Assembly (NCBI GenBank): GCA_035378955.1
Contig: DAOSUS010000007.1
Location: forward strand, 1 to 64,000
Length of the DNA: 64,000 nt
DNA from: Candidatus Hydrogenedens sp.
Lineage (GTDB): Bacteria > Hydrogenedentota > Hydrogenedentia > Hydrogenedentales > Hydrogenedentaceae
Direction: 5' to 3'
Below, piece by piece: positions 26,756 through 35,599 of this stretch. Below the pieces are notes generated by a model that saw only the letters and a program-made list of their open reading frames with translations, was not told the DNA's origin and searched no databases. The first letter of the stretch is position 1. Each line of letters starts with the position of its first letter. The position numbers and the translations under genes were made by a program.

Positions 26756-28105
26756 ATGCCCTGGAAATACTGCTTAAGAGATTTGGCAAAAGTTGTCGCT
26801 GGAAAATTACAAGGAGATGAACATATTGAATTTACCGGTGTTTCTATAGATACCCGAACTATTCAACCGGGAGATGTCTTCTTCGCTTTACCAGGAAACA
26901 GAGTGGATGGACACCAATTCGTTCCAGAAGCATTCAAGAAAGGAGCAGTGGCTGTTGTTGTATCGAAAGATAATGGTTTCCCTTCAATATGTGTGAGAGA
27001 CACTTTACAGGCAATTCAAAAATTGGCTCGTTGGCATCGAACCAATATAAAATCTCAGGTTTTTGCCATTACAGGTTCCTGTGGTAAGACTACTACAAAA
27101 GAATTAATTTCAGCCGTTTTAGCAAAAAAGTATAAAGTGGTAGCATCCCGAGGGAATTATAACAATGAATTAGGTTGTCCACTTTCCTTATTACAAATGG
27201 ATGAAGATACCGATTGGGGTGTAATAGAAATGGGTGCTGGCAAGGCAGGAGATATTGCTGAATTGTCTGCTATCGCATATCCGGATGAGTCTGTTATTAC
27301 CACTATTGCTCCTGCACATATAGAAAGATTAGGAAATTTGGAGGGTATAGCAAGAGAAAAATCCAATATTGCCAAATGCCTTCCTCCCTGGGGATATTTC
27401 TATGTCAATATGGATAATCCCTATTGTGTTTCCATAGGAAACCGAATTATTGCTAATAGAATTTATTATGGTAAAAAAGGGGATGTAAGATTAAAATCTG
27501 TCCGTAAAATTTCGTTAGAAGAAATGGAGGTAGAGATAGAACCTGTTGGCAAATTAAGATTGCCTTTATGTTCTTCATCTTTACTATCAAACTTTTTGCT
27601 CGCTGTAGCAGTCTCATTGAAGCATAAAATACCTATAGACGAACAGACACTTGCAGAGGCATATTATAAAGCGGGAAGAATAAAAACCTATCAAGTTGGA
27701 CATTTTACTATTATTGACGATAGTTATAATGCTAATCCTGCAAGTATGAAATCTGCATTAGAATATCTACAATTAACTGGTGTTGAAGGCTATCGGTGTG
27801 CCGTTTTGGGAGATATGCTTGAGTTGGGAGAGGAGAGTGAAAAATACCATTATTTATTGGGGAAACAAGTAGGAGAATGTGGTGTAGATGTTCTATTTCT
27901 ATATGGGAATTATGCACAGGAAGTTCAGAGAGGTGCTTTCGAAGCAGGAGTAAAATCAGTGACAGTATGCTCAAATCATGACGAAATTGTAAACAAAATT
28001 ATTGAAATGCTCCCTCCGCTAAGTCGAATATTGGTCAAAGGTTCTCGCGGAATGACAATGGAAAAGGTTATTCAGGGTTTGAAAGAGAAAATAATGAATG
28101 AATAG
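26756..28105 (+). CDS. murF: UDP-MurNAc-tripeptide:D-Ala-D-Ala ligase MurF
   Basis: The protein is 449 residues with the usual MurF order: VSIDTRTIQPGDVFFAL, ATP loop ITGSCGKTTTKELI, SRGNYNNELGCPLSLL, VIEMGAGKAGDIAEL and C-terminal IIDDSYNANPASMKSAL. It adds D-Ala-D-Ala to complete the pentapeptide precursor. The ATG follows the murE stop without a spacer, which implies translational coupling. Confidence 0.95.
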   Translation: MPWKYCLRDLAKVVAGKLQGDEHIEFTGVSIDTRTIQPGDVFFALPGNRVDGHQFVPEAFKKGAVAVVVSKDNGFPSICVRDTLQAIQKLARWHRTNIKSQVFAITGSCGKTTTKELISAVLAKKYKVVASRGNYNNELGCPLSLLQMDEDTDWGVIEMGAGKAGDIAELSAIAYPDESVITTIAPAHIERLGNLEGIAREKSNIAKCLPPWGYFYVNMDNPYCVSIGNRIIANRIYYGKKGDVRLKSVRKISLEEMEVEIEPVGKLRLPLCSSSLLSNFLLAVAVSLKHKIPIDEQTLAEAYYKAGRIKTYQVGHFTIIDDSYNANPASMKSALEYLQLTGVEGYRCAVLGDMLELGEESEKYHYLLGKQVGECGVDVLFLYGNYAQEVQRGAFEAGVKSVTVCSNHDEIVNKIIEMLPPLSRILVKGSRGMTMEKVIQGLKEKIMNE

Positions 28106-28163
28106 ATATAATTGTTATATAATTTTATTTTTTTATGAAGGAGAAGGATTAATAGAGGTATAA

Positions 28164-29645
28164 ATGCTATATTACATTGCCATTTTACTACTACCTTATT
28201 TCGGATTAATAAATGTTCTAACTTATCACACAGTTAGGGCTGGGGGGGCTGTTTTTACCTCCTTTTTAATAACTCTTGTAATAGGACCCTTTGTTATACA
28301 CAAATTGCAAGAAATGAAAATTGGACAGTATATCAAAAAGGAATATGTTGCAGACTTACACCAACTTCATAAAGGAAAAGCAGGAACGCCTACCATGGGC
28401 GGTATTTTAATACTTATCGCAACTTTTGTTTCTCTTTTAATATGGGGTCGTCTTACCAATCGTTTTTTATGGCTTACAATGGGTGTTTTTTGTGCGCTGG
28501 GGATACTGGGTTTCTTAGATGATTACATTAAATTAAAACGAAAACATAATGATGGTTTACGGGCAAGAGATAAATTAATAGGACAAATCCTTACAGGAAT
28601 CGTTTTTGGAGTTTATTTGTATTTCAATCCGATAACTCCCGGTGCTATTTATTTAAATCTATCGGATGTAAAAGACTGGACAAACTTAAAAAATCAATTA
28701 GTTCAAGGTTTAAATAAAAACGGAGATGAACAACTTGTTTATATTTGTTCACAAATTCCGTTGTCCTTAAAAGAACATTTGTTGCAATTAAATATGAAAA
28801 AGGAATTGGAAGTAGAAGAACAGTCATTACTTATTCGAAGTCTTAATCAGGTAATTGATAGGGACGAATGGCAGTATAATTCGTTATGGAATGGAAAAGA
28901 ATTACGAACAGAAATTCAAACATATTTAAATAACAAAAATAAAAATAAGCCTTTTCAAAAACAGCGTCTGGCACGATTATTAATTGAGGATACTTTCAAA
29001 GACTCCTTTTATCTTTCTACCTCTTCGTTGCACACGAAAGTAGGAGTACCCGGATTCAAAAATCTTTTTATCCCCTTAGGGGTATTTTATATTTTATTTG
29101 TAGCCCTTATTGTAGTCAGTGTGTCCAATGCTGTAAATCTGACCGATGGATTGGATGGACTTGCCATAGGTTCTTCGATTATTTCTGTTATGGCATACGC
29201 CGGTATTGCGTATATTGTGAGCCGTGCAGATTGGAGTCGGTATCTTTTTCTTACTTATGTCCCCGAGGCAAGTGAATTGTTCGTATTTGGCTCTGCTTTG
29301 TTGGGCTCGGGTTTAGGTTTCCTATGGTATAATGGTCATCCAGCAGAGGTCTTTATGGGAGATACCGGGTCTTTATCTTTGGGAGGAGCCATAGCATCTC
29401 TTGCCGTCCTTACAAAACAAGAGTTATTACTTCCATTAGTGGCAGGTATTTTTGTCCTCGAAGCCGGGAGCGTTTTATTACAGGTAGCATCATTCAAACT
29501 TACAGGAAAAAGAATTTTCCGAATGGCTCCATTGCATCACCATTTTGAGTTGTTAGGTTGGACAGAGACAAAAGTTACACTCCGTTTCTGGATAATTGCT
29601 TTGTTGTTTGCACTTTTGAGTTTGGGAGCACTTAAACTGAGATGA
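28164..29645 (+). CDS. mraY: Phospho-MurNAc-pentapeptide transferase MraY with large insertion
   Basis: MraY makes lipid I by moving phospho-MurNAc-pentapeptide to undecaprenyl phosphate at the inner membrane. Signatures present: HKGKAGTPTMGGILI, LGFLDDYIKLKRKH (D119, D120), VNLTDGLDGLAIG (325-336), FMGDTGSLSLGG and the His motif PLHHHFELLGW. Length is 493 rather than about 360 because of about 125 extra, mostly hydrophilic residues (about 166-292) where the Escherichia coli enzyme has a short extracytoplasmic loop. All catalytic residues are kept, so it should be active. The stop overlaps murD by four bases. Confidence 0.93.
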   Translation: MLYYIAILLLPYFGLINVLTYHTVRAGGAVFTSFLITLVIGPFVIHKLQEMKIGQYIKKEYVADLHQLHKGKAGTPTMGGILILIATFVSLLIWGRLTNRFLWLTMGVFCALGILGFLDDYIKLKRKHNDGLRARDKLIGQILTGIVFGVYLYFNPITPGAIYLNLSDVKDWTNLKNQLVQGLNKNGDEQLVYICSQIPLSLKEHLLQLNMKKELEVEEQSLLIRSLNQVIDRDEWQYNSLWNGKELRTEIQTYLNNKNKNKPFQKQRLARLLIEDTFKDSFYLSTSSLHTKVGVPGFKNLFIPLGVFYILFVALIVVSVSNAVNLTDGLDGLAIGSSIISVMAYAGIAYIVSRADWSRYLFLTYVPEASELFVFGSALLGSGLGFLWYNGHPAEVFMGDTGSLSLGGAIASLAVLTKQELLLPLVAGIFVLEAGSVLLQVASFKLTGKRIFRMAPLHHHFELLGWTETKVTLRFWIIALLFALLSLGALKLR

Positions 29646-31027
29646 TTACCTCTAATTTCACACCTGAAAAAGTAAAGTTATTAAATCGCGTGCTAATTAT
29701 TGGCGCTGGGAAATCCGGTCTGGCTTCCGTAAAGTTATTAAAAAAACAGGGAAAGGAAGTGATTATCAACGATATAAAGAAAGAAGGAGAAATCCCAGAT
29801 GCTATCGAATTATTTAATAAATTAGGTATTGATTATGTTTTAGGGCAGCATCCCGAAAATTTGCTATCCAAAATAGATTTTATAATTGTCAGTCCGGGAG
29901 TTTCTCCTCAAATTCCATTATTAAAATTAGCAACAATGAACAATATCCCTGTTATTGGCGAATTCGAATATGCTTATTATTTTACACAGTCGCCTATAAT
30001 TGCAGTAACAGGAACCAATGGGAAAACAACAGTTACTTCATGGATACATCACACCCTGAAAGAATTAGGTTTCAGTAGTGTTTTAGCAGGTAATAATGAT
30101 ACTCCATTGTCTGAAGTTATTGCCGAAAATATTCAAAAGGATTGGATTGTAGCAGAGTTAAGTAGTTATCAATTGGAATATTGTTATTATTTTCATCCTC
30201 ATGTTGCGGTTGTTCTGAATGTTACTCCAGACCATATAACACGCCATCCTACCATGCAAGAATATGCAAATGTAAAAAGTAGGATATTTCATAATCAAGG
30301 TGAAAATGATTATGCCGTGATAAATAAAGATGATAAGTGGGTTTCTTCGATGAGTATTCCTCCATCTGTAAATAAATATTATTTTTCCCTTAATCAAAAA
30401 GTATCTCCTGGAGCATGGATTGAGATAAGAGATAAACGCTATATATGGTTCGATGAAACAATTTTGGATAGCGTTGACGGATTACCTTTGAAAGGCATGC
30501 ATAATTTATCGAATGCCCTTGCGGTGTTGACTTCTGTAAATGTGGTATATAAACAGCCCGCACGAGTATTAAACGCAATGTCTTCTTTTAAAGGAGTTCC
30601 ACATAGAATAGAATTTTTAGGAAGCAAAAATAATGTAGAATTTTACAATGATTCAAAATCCACAAATGTTGAAAGTCTCCGTGTTGCTCTGGAAAGTTTT
30701 CAACAACCCATTGTTTTAATTGCGGGCGGTCGAGGAAAAGGTTCCAGCTATTTGCCATTACGGTCTTTAATACAGGAAAAAGTCTATTTTTTAGTTACAA
30801 TCGGTGAAGATGCAGAAAACATCGAAAAAGCGTTTTCTGATTTGGTGAGAACAGAAAGGGTTACCACTATGGAAGAGGCTGTTAAAGTAGCATGGAAAAA
30901 TGCAATTCCCCAATCTGTTATTTTGTTATCGCCTGCATGTGCGAGCTTTGATATGTATTCTAACTATGAGGCTCGTGGGGACCATTTTCGAGAATGTGTG
31001 CAGAAATTATTAGCAGAGGAGTTATAA
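29642..31027 (+). CDS. murD: UDP-MurNAc-L-alanine:D-glutamate ligase MurD
   Basis: The protein is 461 residues. The N-terminal Rossmann domain has LIIGAGKSGLASVKLLKKQG; the ATP loop is AVTGTNGKTTVTSW; central VAELSSYQLEYC and C-terminal FYNDSKSTNVESL and IAGGRGKGSSY are MurD-type. It adds D-Glu to UDP-MurNAc-L-Ala in the cytoplasm. It is translationally coupled to mraY through an ATGA overlap and followed three bases later by ftsW. Confidence 0.95.
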   Translation: MITSNFTPEKVKLLNRVLIIGAGKSGLASVKLLKKQGKEVIINDIKKEGEIPDAIELFNKLGIDYVLGQHPENLLSKIDFIIVSPGVSPQIPLLKLATMNNIPVIGEFEYAYYFTQSPIIAVTGTNGKTTVTSWIHHTLKELGFSSVLAGNNDTPLSEVIAENIQKDWIVAELSSYQLEYCYYFHPHVAVVLNVTPDHITRHPTMQEYANVKSRIFHNQGENDYAVINKDDKWVSSMSIPPSVNKYYFSLNQKVSPGAWIEIRDKRYIWFDETILDSVDGLPLKGMHNLSNALAVLTSVNVVYKQPARVLNAMSSFKGVPHRIEFLGSKNNVEFYNDSKSTNVESLRVALESFQQPIVLIAGGRGKGSSYLPLRSLIQEKVYFLVTIGEDAENIEKAFSDLVRTERVTTMEEAVKVAWKNAIPQSVILLSPACASFDMYSNYEARGDHFRECVQKLLAEEL

Positions 31028-31030
31028 GAA

Positions 31031-32167
31031 ATGCATAAGGATTCATCCGTAATAATTGTTATTACTGTGATTTTAGCCATACTGGGTATTTTAGTAGGGT
31101 ATAGCGTTGAAGGTTTGAGAACTAATTTGCAATCTTTCCTGATAAAACAGTTTATTTTAATGTTTATTGGAGGAGGCTGTTTCATAGCCTTACTATTTTA
31201 TGATTATCATAAACTTTTTAAACCCGTAAATTTATGGCTTTTGACTATTATTTGTTTTCTGGGGTTAATAGCCGTTTTATTTTTCGGAGAATTAAGAAAT
31301 GGAGCTCGAAGATGGTTAAATATTTTTGGAGTTTTTTCTCTTCAGCCTTCCGAATTTGCAAAGATAGCCGTTTTAGTTACTATCGCATGGTATTTATCTC
31401 GTTTCTATAATATGTTAAAAGGATTCTATTTTGGGATACTATTTCCTATTTTGCTTGCATTAGTTTATTGTATGTTCATTGTATTAGAAAATGACCAGGG
31501 AACACCTACCGTAATTATGACTACGGTACTGTGTATGATGTTCGTTGCAGGAATACATAGAAAATATCTGTTGATAGGGGCAGGTATCTTTGGAGGTATA
31601 TTTGCCTTTTTTGTAATATCGAAACCTCATCGAATTGACCGAATTATATATACTTGGTTTCCGGAATGGGACCCTTCTGGGAAAGGATGGCATATAATCC
31701 AATCGTTAGTTTCATTTTATCGCGGAAATTTATTAGGTGTAGGTATTGGCGCGGGAGAACAAAAATTGGATTACTTGCCCGAAGCACATCGTGATTTCCC
31801 ATTTTCAATTATTGGTGAAGAAATGGGTATGTTAGGTGCCATACTCGTTGTAATTCTATTTTTATTATTAATTTACTATGGCTTTGAAATAGCCCGAAAA
31901 TCTCCTGATTTGCAAGGTTCCCTTCTTGCTATGGGGATAACATGTATGATTGGAATTCAGGCAATTATAATGATGATGGTAAATATAGGAATTCTTCCTG
32001 TAAAGGGAATGTGTTTACCTCTAATAAGTAGCGGGGGGTCCTCTTTCATTGCAAATATGTTTATGTTGGGTTGCCTTGTAAACATCGGTTTTCAAGAGGT
32101 GCGAACAGAATCACCTTCTTATTGGAAGGCGTTTATTTTTTTAAATCTAAGTAATCCCATAAAGTAA
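31031..32167 (+). CDS. ftsW: FtsW/RodA/SpoVE family glycosyltransferase, FtsW by context
   Basis: A polytopic SEDS protein of 378 residues. Diagnostic segments are NGARRWLNIFGVFSLQPSEFAKIAVLV, the extracytoplasmic DYLPEAHRDFPFSIIGEEMG with the conserved Asp/Glu residues, and LPLISSGGSSFIAN. SEDS proteins polymerise lipid II into glycan strands; location at the end of the dcw cluster with an FtsI-like PBP favours FtsW over RodA. murG and murC, which usually follow, are not here. Confidence 0.92.
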   Translation: MHKDSSVIIVITVILAILGILVGYSVEGLRTNLQSFLIKQFILMFIGGGCFIALLFYDYHKLFKPVNLWLLTIICFLGLIAVLFFGELRNGARRWLNIFGVFSLQPSEFAKIAVLVTIAWYLSRFYNMLKGFYFGILFPILLALVYCMFIVLENDQGTPTVIMTTVLCMMFVAGIHRKYLLIGAGIFGGIFAFFVISKPHRIDRIIYTWFPEWDPSGKGWHIIQSLVSFYRGNLLGVGIGAGEQKLDYLPEAHRDFPFSIIGEEMGMLGAILVVILFLLLIYYGFEIARKSPDLQGSLLAMGITCMIGIQAIIMMMVNIGILPVKGMCLPLISSGGSSFIANMFMLGCLVNIGFQEVRTESPSYWKAFIFLNLSNPIK

Positions 32168-32185
32168 GATACCAAGTATTATTTT

Positions 32186-33211
32186 ATGTTAACTGAGGAA
32201 TTGAATTATTTCTTACCCGAAGAAAGAATAGCCCAACATCCTGTTAAACCTCGTGATTCTGCCCGATTGTTAGTGGTAAATAGAAAAGATGCTTCTATTA
32301 AAGAGGATTTATTTCGTAATTTATACCGATATTTTAATCAAGGAGATGTCCTTGTCCTTAATGATACAAAAGTAATTCCTGCACGATTATTGGGATATAA
32401 AGAAAAAACAGGAGGGAAAGTAGAGGTTTTTTTACTAAAACAGATAAGTAAACAGGACTGGATAGCCCTTGTAAAACCTTCGGCAAAAGTGCCCATAGCA
32501 ACGAGTGTTGTGCTTCACGATAAAATAAAAGTTGAGATTCGTGATTTTTTAGGTGAAGGGAAACGGATTGTACATTATCCGCAAGGGAATCTTTTATCAA
32601 TCATTCATAAAATAGGTTTAGTCCCTCTTCCTCCCTATATTCGTAGAGAATCCCCAGAACCTGATGACCGCATTCGTTACCAGACGATCTATGCAAAGAA
32701 ATCAGGTTCTGTTGCTGCACCAACTGCAGGCTTACACTATACGAATCGTGTATTTAAGAAACTAAAGGAAAAAGGAATTGATACTTGTTATATTACTCTT
32801 CATGTAGGTTATGGAACCTTTAAACCTATAACTACGGAGAGGGTAGAACAACATGTTGTAGATGCAGAAGATTTTGCTATCAGTGAAGAGACAGCAACTT
32901 TATTGAATAAGAAAAAAAGAGAAGGAAAAAGAATAATCGCAGTAGGAACAACGGTCACAAGAGTATTGGAAACTCAATATATTGAGGGAAAATTTCAAGC
33001 AGGTTTTGGATCTACAACAAAATTTATACATCCCCCTTACCATTTTCATGCTATAGATGTTTTACAGACGAATTTTCATCTTCCGCGCTCATCCTTGTTA
33101 GCATTGGTTTTTGCTTTTGCTGGCAAAGAATTGATTATGAAAGCGTATAATTATGCTATAGAAAACAATTTTCGTTTTTATTCTTATGGTGATACAATGT
33201 TAATTTTATAG
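32186..33211 (+). CDS. queA: S-adenosylmethionine:tRNA ribosyltransferase-isomerase QueA
   Basis: The protein is 341 residues. The signatures are LPEERIAQHPVKPRDSARLLV, VLNDTKVIPARLLG, GSVAAPTAGLHYT, LHVGYGTFKP and TNFHLPRSSLLALV. QueA transfers the ribosyl group of SAM to preQ1 in tRNA, forming epoxyqueuosine at position 34. It lies 19 bases after ftsW and 15 before the QueD-like gene, so queuosine genes appear attached to the 3' end of the dcw transcript. Confidence 0.95.
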   Translation: MLTEELNYFLPEERIAQHPVKPRDSARLLVVNRKDASIKEDLFRNLYRYFNQGDVLVLNDTKVIPARLLGYKEKTGGKVEVFLLKQISKQDWIALVKPSAKVPIATSVVLHDKIKVEIRDFLGEGKRIVHYPQGNLLSIIHKIGLVPLPPYIRRESPEPDDRIRYQTIYAKKSGSVAAPTAGLHYTNRVFKKLKEKGIDTCYITLHVGYGTFKPITTERVEQHVVDAEDFAISEETATLLNKKKREGKRIIAVGTTVTRVLETQYIEGKFQAGFGSTTKFIHPPYHFHAIDVLQTNFHLPRSSLLALVFAFAGKELIMKAYNYAIENNFRFYSYGDTMLIL

Positions 33212-33225
33212 TTTGAGGTTAATTC

Positions 33226-33921
33226 ATGTTACAAATATCGAAGTATTTATATTTTGATTCTGCACATAAAAATGAACACAAAGGAGGAAAATATGCCCAG
33301 TTACATGGACATACCTTTTATGCAGAAATAATTGCTGAAGGGTCTTTACATCCCGATTATGGCTGGATAGTTGATTTTAGTGAAATAAAAAAAAGTATTG
33401 TTCCTATCATTAATATGTTAGACCATTCCTATTTAAATGAAATCAGTGGATTGGAAAAGGATACAACTATCCCCGCAATAGAAAATTGGTTTCGGGAACA
33501 ACTTCAGGAAAAACCATGGTGGTTTAAAAGTATTCGTATTGGAATTATAGGAGACCTTGACTTTAAGCCTTGCAAACTCCCAGCCGAAAAAGACCTTCCT
33601 GAATTATGGCGTTTTTCTTTTGAATCTGCCCAATCCTTGCCCCAACTGCCCAATTCCCATCCCTGCCATCATTTACATGGACATAGTTATTTTGTGAAAG
33701 TAGCCTCAAAAGATATGAATAATCTCCCCTCTGTTTTAAGAAAAATATATGATTTATTAGACCATCGCTGGTTAAATGAGATTCCGGGACTGGAAAAAGC
33801 AACAAGTGAAATATTAACTCATTGGATTATCGAAAAACTTCACGAATTTAATCACCCGCCTGATATTGTTATCGTTCAGGAAACCCCTTCTTCTTACTGT
33901 ATATGGCGAGATAAAAAATAA
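33226..33921 (+). CDS. Tandem QueD-like (6-carboxytetrahydropterin synthase family) protein
   Basis: The protein is 231 residues, about twice a normal QueD, and contains two copies of the fold. Copy 1 (about 1-115) keeps the zinc His in FDSAH and LHGHTF, GWIVDFSEIK and LDHSYLNEISGLE, but lacks the catalytic Cys. Copy 2 (about 128-229) keeps the Cys (SHPCHHLHGHSY), LDHRWLNEIPGLE and a C-terminal QETPSSYCIWR, but has FESAQ in place of the first zinc His and has lost the GW-x-x-DF strand. The copies look complementary. QueD makes 6-carboxytetrahydropterin in queuosine synthesis, which fits the queA neighbour; a divergent PTPS-type activity is possible. Confidence 0.82.
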   Translation: MLQISKYLYFDSAHKNEHKGGKYAQLHGHTFYAEIIAEGSLHPDYGWIVDFSEIKKSIVPIINMLDHSYLNEISGLEKDTTIPAIENWFREQLQEKPWWFKSIRIGIIGDLDFKPCKLPAEKDLPELWRFSFESAQSLPQLPNSHPCHHLHGHSYFVKVASKDMNNLPSVLRKIYDLLDHRWLNEIPGLEKATSEILTHWIIEKLHEFNHPPDIVIVQETPSSYCIWRDKK

Positions 33922-33924
33922 AGA

Positions 33925-35595
33925 TTAATAAGGACTTTGTGAACTATTATTCTCTGTCCCAGTCGGATAAGTATCTTCAAATACTAAAATAGGTTGATTC
34001 TTAGTATTTCGCGATTCGTTGGCAGTGGTTATACGAATAGCGGCTTTATCTTGAAATACACAGGACCATTCACAGAAACCACAACCAATACACAGGTTAG
34101 GGTCAACTTCCGGTTGTTTTATTTTAACTACCCTGCCATCTCTCAGGGTTACATCTCTTTCCACAAGATAAATGGCTTTGGGGGAAAGTGGACAATGTTC
34201 TTCACATACAAGACACTCTCTTCCATAAGAGTAAGGAATACATCTACCCTTGTCGAATGTTGCCAATCCAATTTTTGTTTTTTGCTTTTCTAATAAAGGA
34301 ATAGGCTGGATTGCTTGCGTTGGACATACCTGACCACACATATTGCAACTGTAAAGGCAATAACCTATTTTAGGCACGAGTTTAGGCGTCCATAGGGCTT
34401 CCCAACCTCCTTCTATTCCCGCAGGTTGTATTGCGTTTGTCGGACATACCCGCATACACGCTCCACACTGAATACATCGTTGCAAGAACTCTCGTTCGTT
34501 TCTTGACCCCGGAGGACGAATCAATGTTTCAGGAAAAGGCTGTCCTTGTTTTGATTGCGGAGCAACACGGAAACCTAACAACCCTACAGTACCGGTTGCC
34601 ATTGCGGTTAAAACTGTTCTCCGTGGATAATCAAGTTTTCCCGTAGCGATTGCTTTTTTACCGGGAATCTGAAATTGAAATGAAATAGAGTCAGAACGGC
34701 ATGAGGCTACACAATTCCAGCAAACAAAACATTCCGTTGGCAACCAATTCCCGCGTTGGTCAGGTTGGGCTCCTGCAGGGCATGCTTTACTACATTGCCG
34801 ACAGTTAATACAAGTACTTTCATCATTTTTTAGACGCAATAAAGGTTTTTGAGAAATCAGCCCCAATAGCCCTCCTAACGGACACATATAACGACACCAG
34901 AAGCGGGGACGAACAAAATTCAGTCCTATTACAAGAAGTAGAGTAAAAGTAATAATTGTCCCTTCTGTATAAAAGGTTTTTTGAGACATTTTAAATACAT
35001 GAGTTCGTAATTTTTGATAGATAGGTTCTGAAATTTTTGTAATAGGAAATCCCAATATTTTAGGGTCTTCTTTATAAAGGGCAGTGCTGGATTCTTCAAT
35101 AGCTATATGAAATGCAGGAAATATCCCTGTTGATAGGGCTCGATAGAAAAAAGAAAATGGGTCAAAAATTCCAAACCAATGACCTCCAAACAGACTCATA
35201 CCTAACATGGCAAAGAGAATAAAATATTTAACACGATGAGCCGAAGTCCGATTTTGATATTCCTTTTTCTTTTTTCCTGATTGGGCTAACCATGTAAAAA
35301 AAGTATGAAGAGTTCCAAAAGGGCAAAACCATCCGCAAAATACCCTACCTAAAAGAAAAGTAATTATTACAGTAGAAATGCAAAGCAAGGATAATCCTGC
35401 CAGTGTCCATGTAGATAAAAGTGTGAGCAAGAAAATAAGAGGGTCAAGATGGAAAAAGATTTTATAAATTCCTGTTGAATTACCCTCATCTAAAAAGTGT
35501 AAATTCCATGCCAGAATAATGAATAAGACAAAAAACACCAATTGACAAAAGCGCCTTATCCACTGCATCCAAGAACGAGGTTTTTTAAACTTCAT
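33925..35595 (-). CDS. NapH/NapG-like membrane polyferredoxin fusion
   Basis: The protein is 556 residues. The N-terminal half is NapH/CcoG-like: several membrane helices, the CGWFCPFGTLH motif (87-97) and CRYMCPLGG (234-242), then 4Fe-4S motifs TCINCRQCSKACP and CFVCWNCVASC. A twin-arginine-like sequence (YPRRTVLTAMATGTVGLLGF, 323-342) precedes a NapG/MauM-like domain with at least four more cysteine clusters (RCIQCGACMRVCP, YSCNMCGQVCP, CLVCEEHCP, LCIGCGFCEWSC). It should pass electrons between the quinone pool and a periplasmic or cytoplasmic partner. No napA or mau genes are nearby. It lies directly downstream of a DUF362 gene. Confidence 0.82.
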   Translation of the reverse strand: MKFKKPRSWMQWIRRFCQLVFFVLFIILAWNLHFLDEGNSTGIYKIFFHLDPLIFLLTLLSTWTLAGLSLLCISTVIITFLLGRVFCGWFCPFGTLHTFFTWLAQSGKKKKEYQNRTSAHRVKYFILFAMLGMSLFGGHWFGIFDPFSFFYRALSTGIFPAFHIAIEESSTALYKEDPKILGFPITKISEPIYQKLRTHVFKMSQKTFYTEGTIITFTLLLVIGLNFVRPRFWCRYMCPLGGLLGLISQKPLLRLKNDESTCINCRQCSKACPAGAQPDQRGNWLPTECFVCWNCVASCRSDSISFQFQIPGKKAIATGKLDYPRRTVLTAMATGTVGLLGFRVAPQSKQGQPFPETLIRPPGSRNEREFLQRCIQCGACMRVCPTNAIQPAGIEGGWEALWTPKLVPKIGYCLYSCNMCGQVCPTQAIQPIPLLEKQKTKIGLATFDKGRCIPYSYGRECLVCEEHCPLSPKAIYLVERDVTLRDGRVVKIKQPEVDPNLCIGCGFCEWSCVFQDKAAIRITTANESRNTKNQPILVFEDTYPTGTENNSSQSPY

Positions 35596-35599
35596 GATT

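Noticed and set aside
28645..28827. Minus-strand ORF inside the MraY insertion as a separate inserted gene
   Set aside because: The plus-strand frame is continuous through the insertion with the same composition as its neighbours; the minus frame has no ribosome site or known domain.
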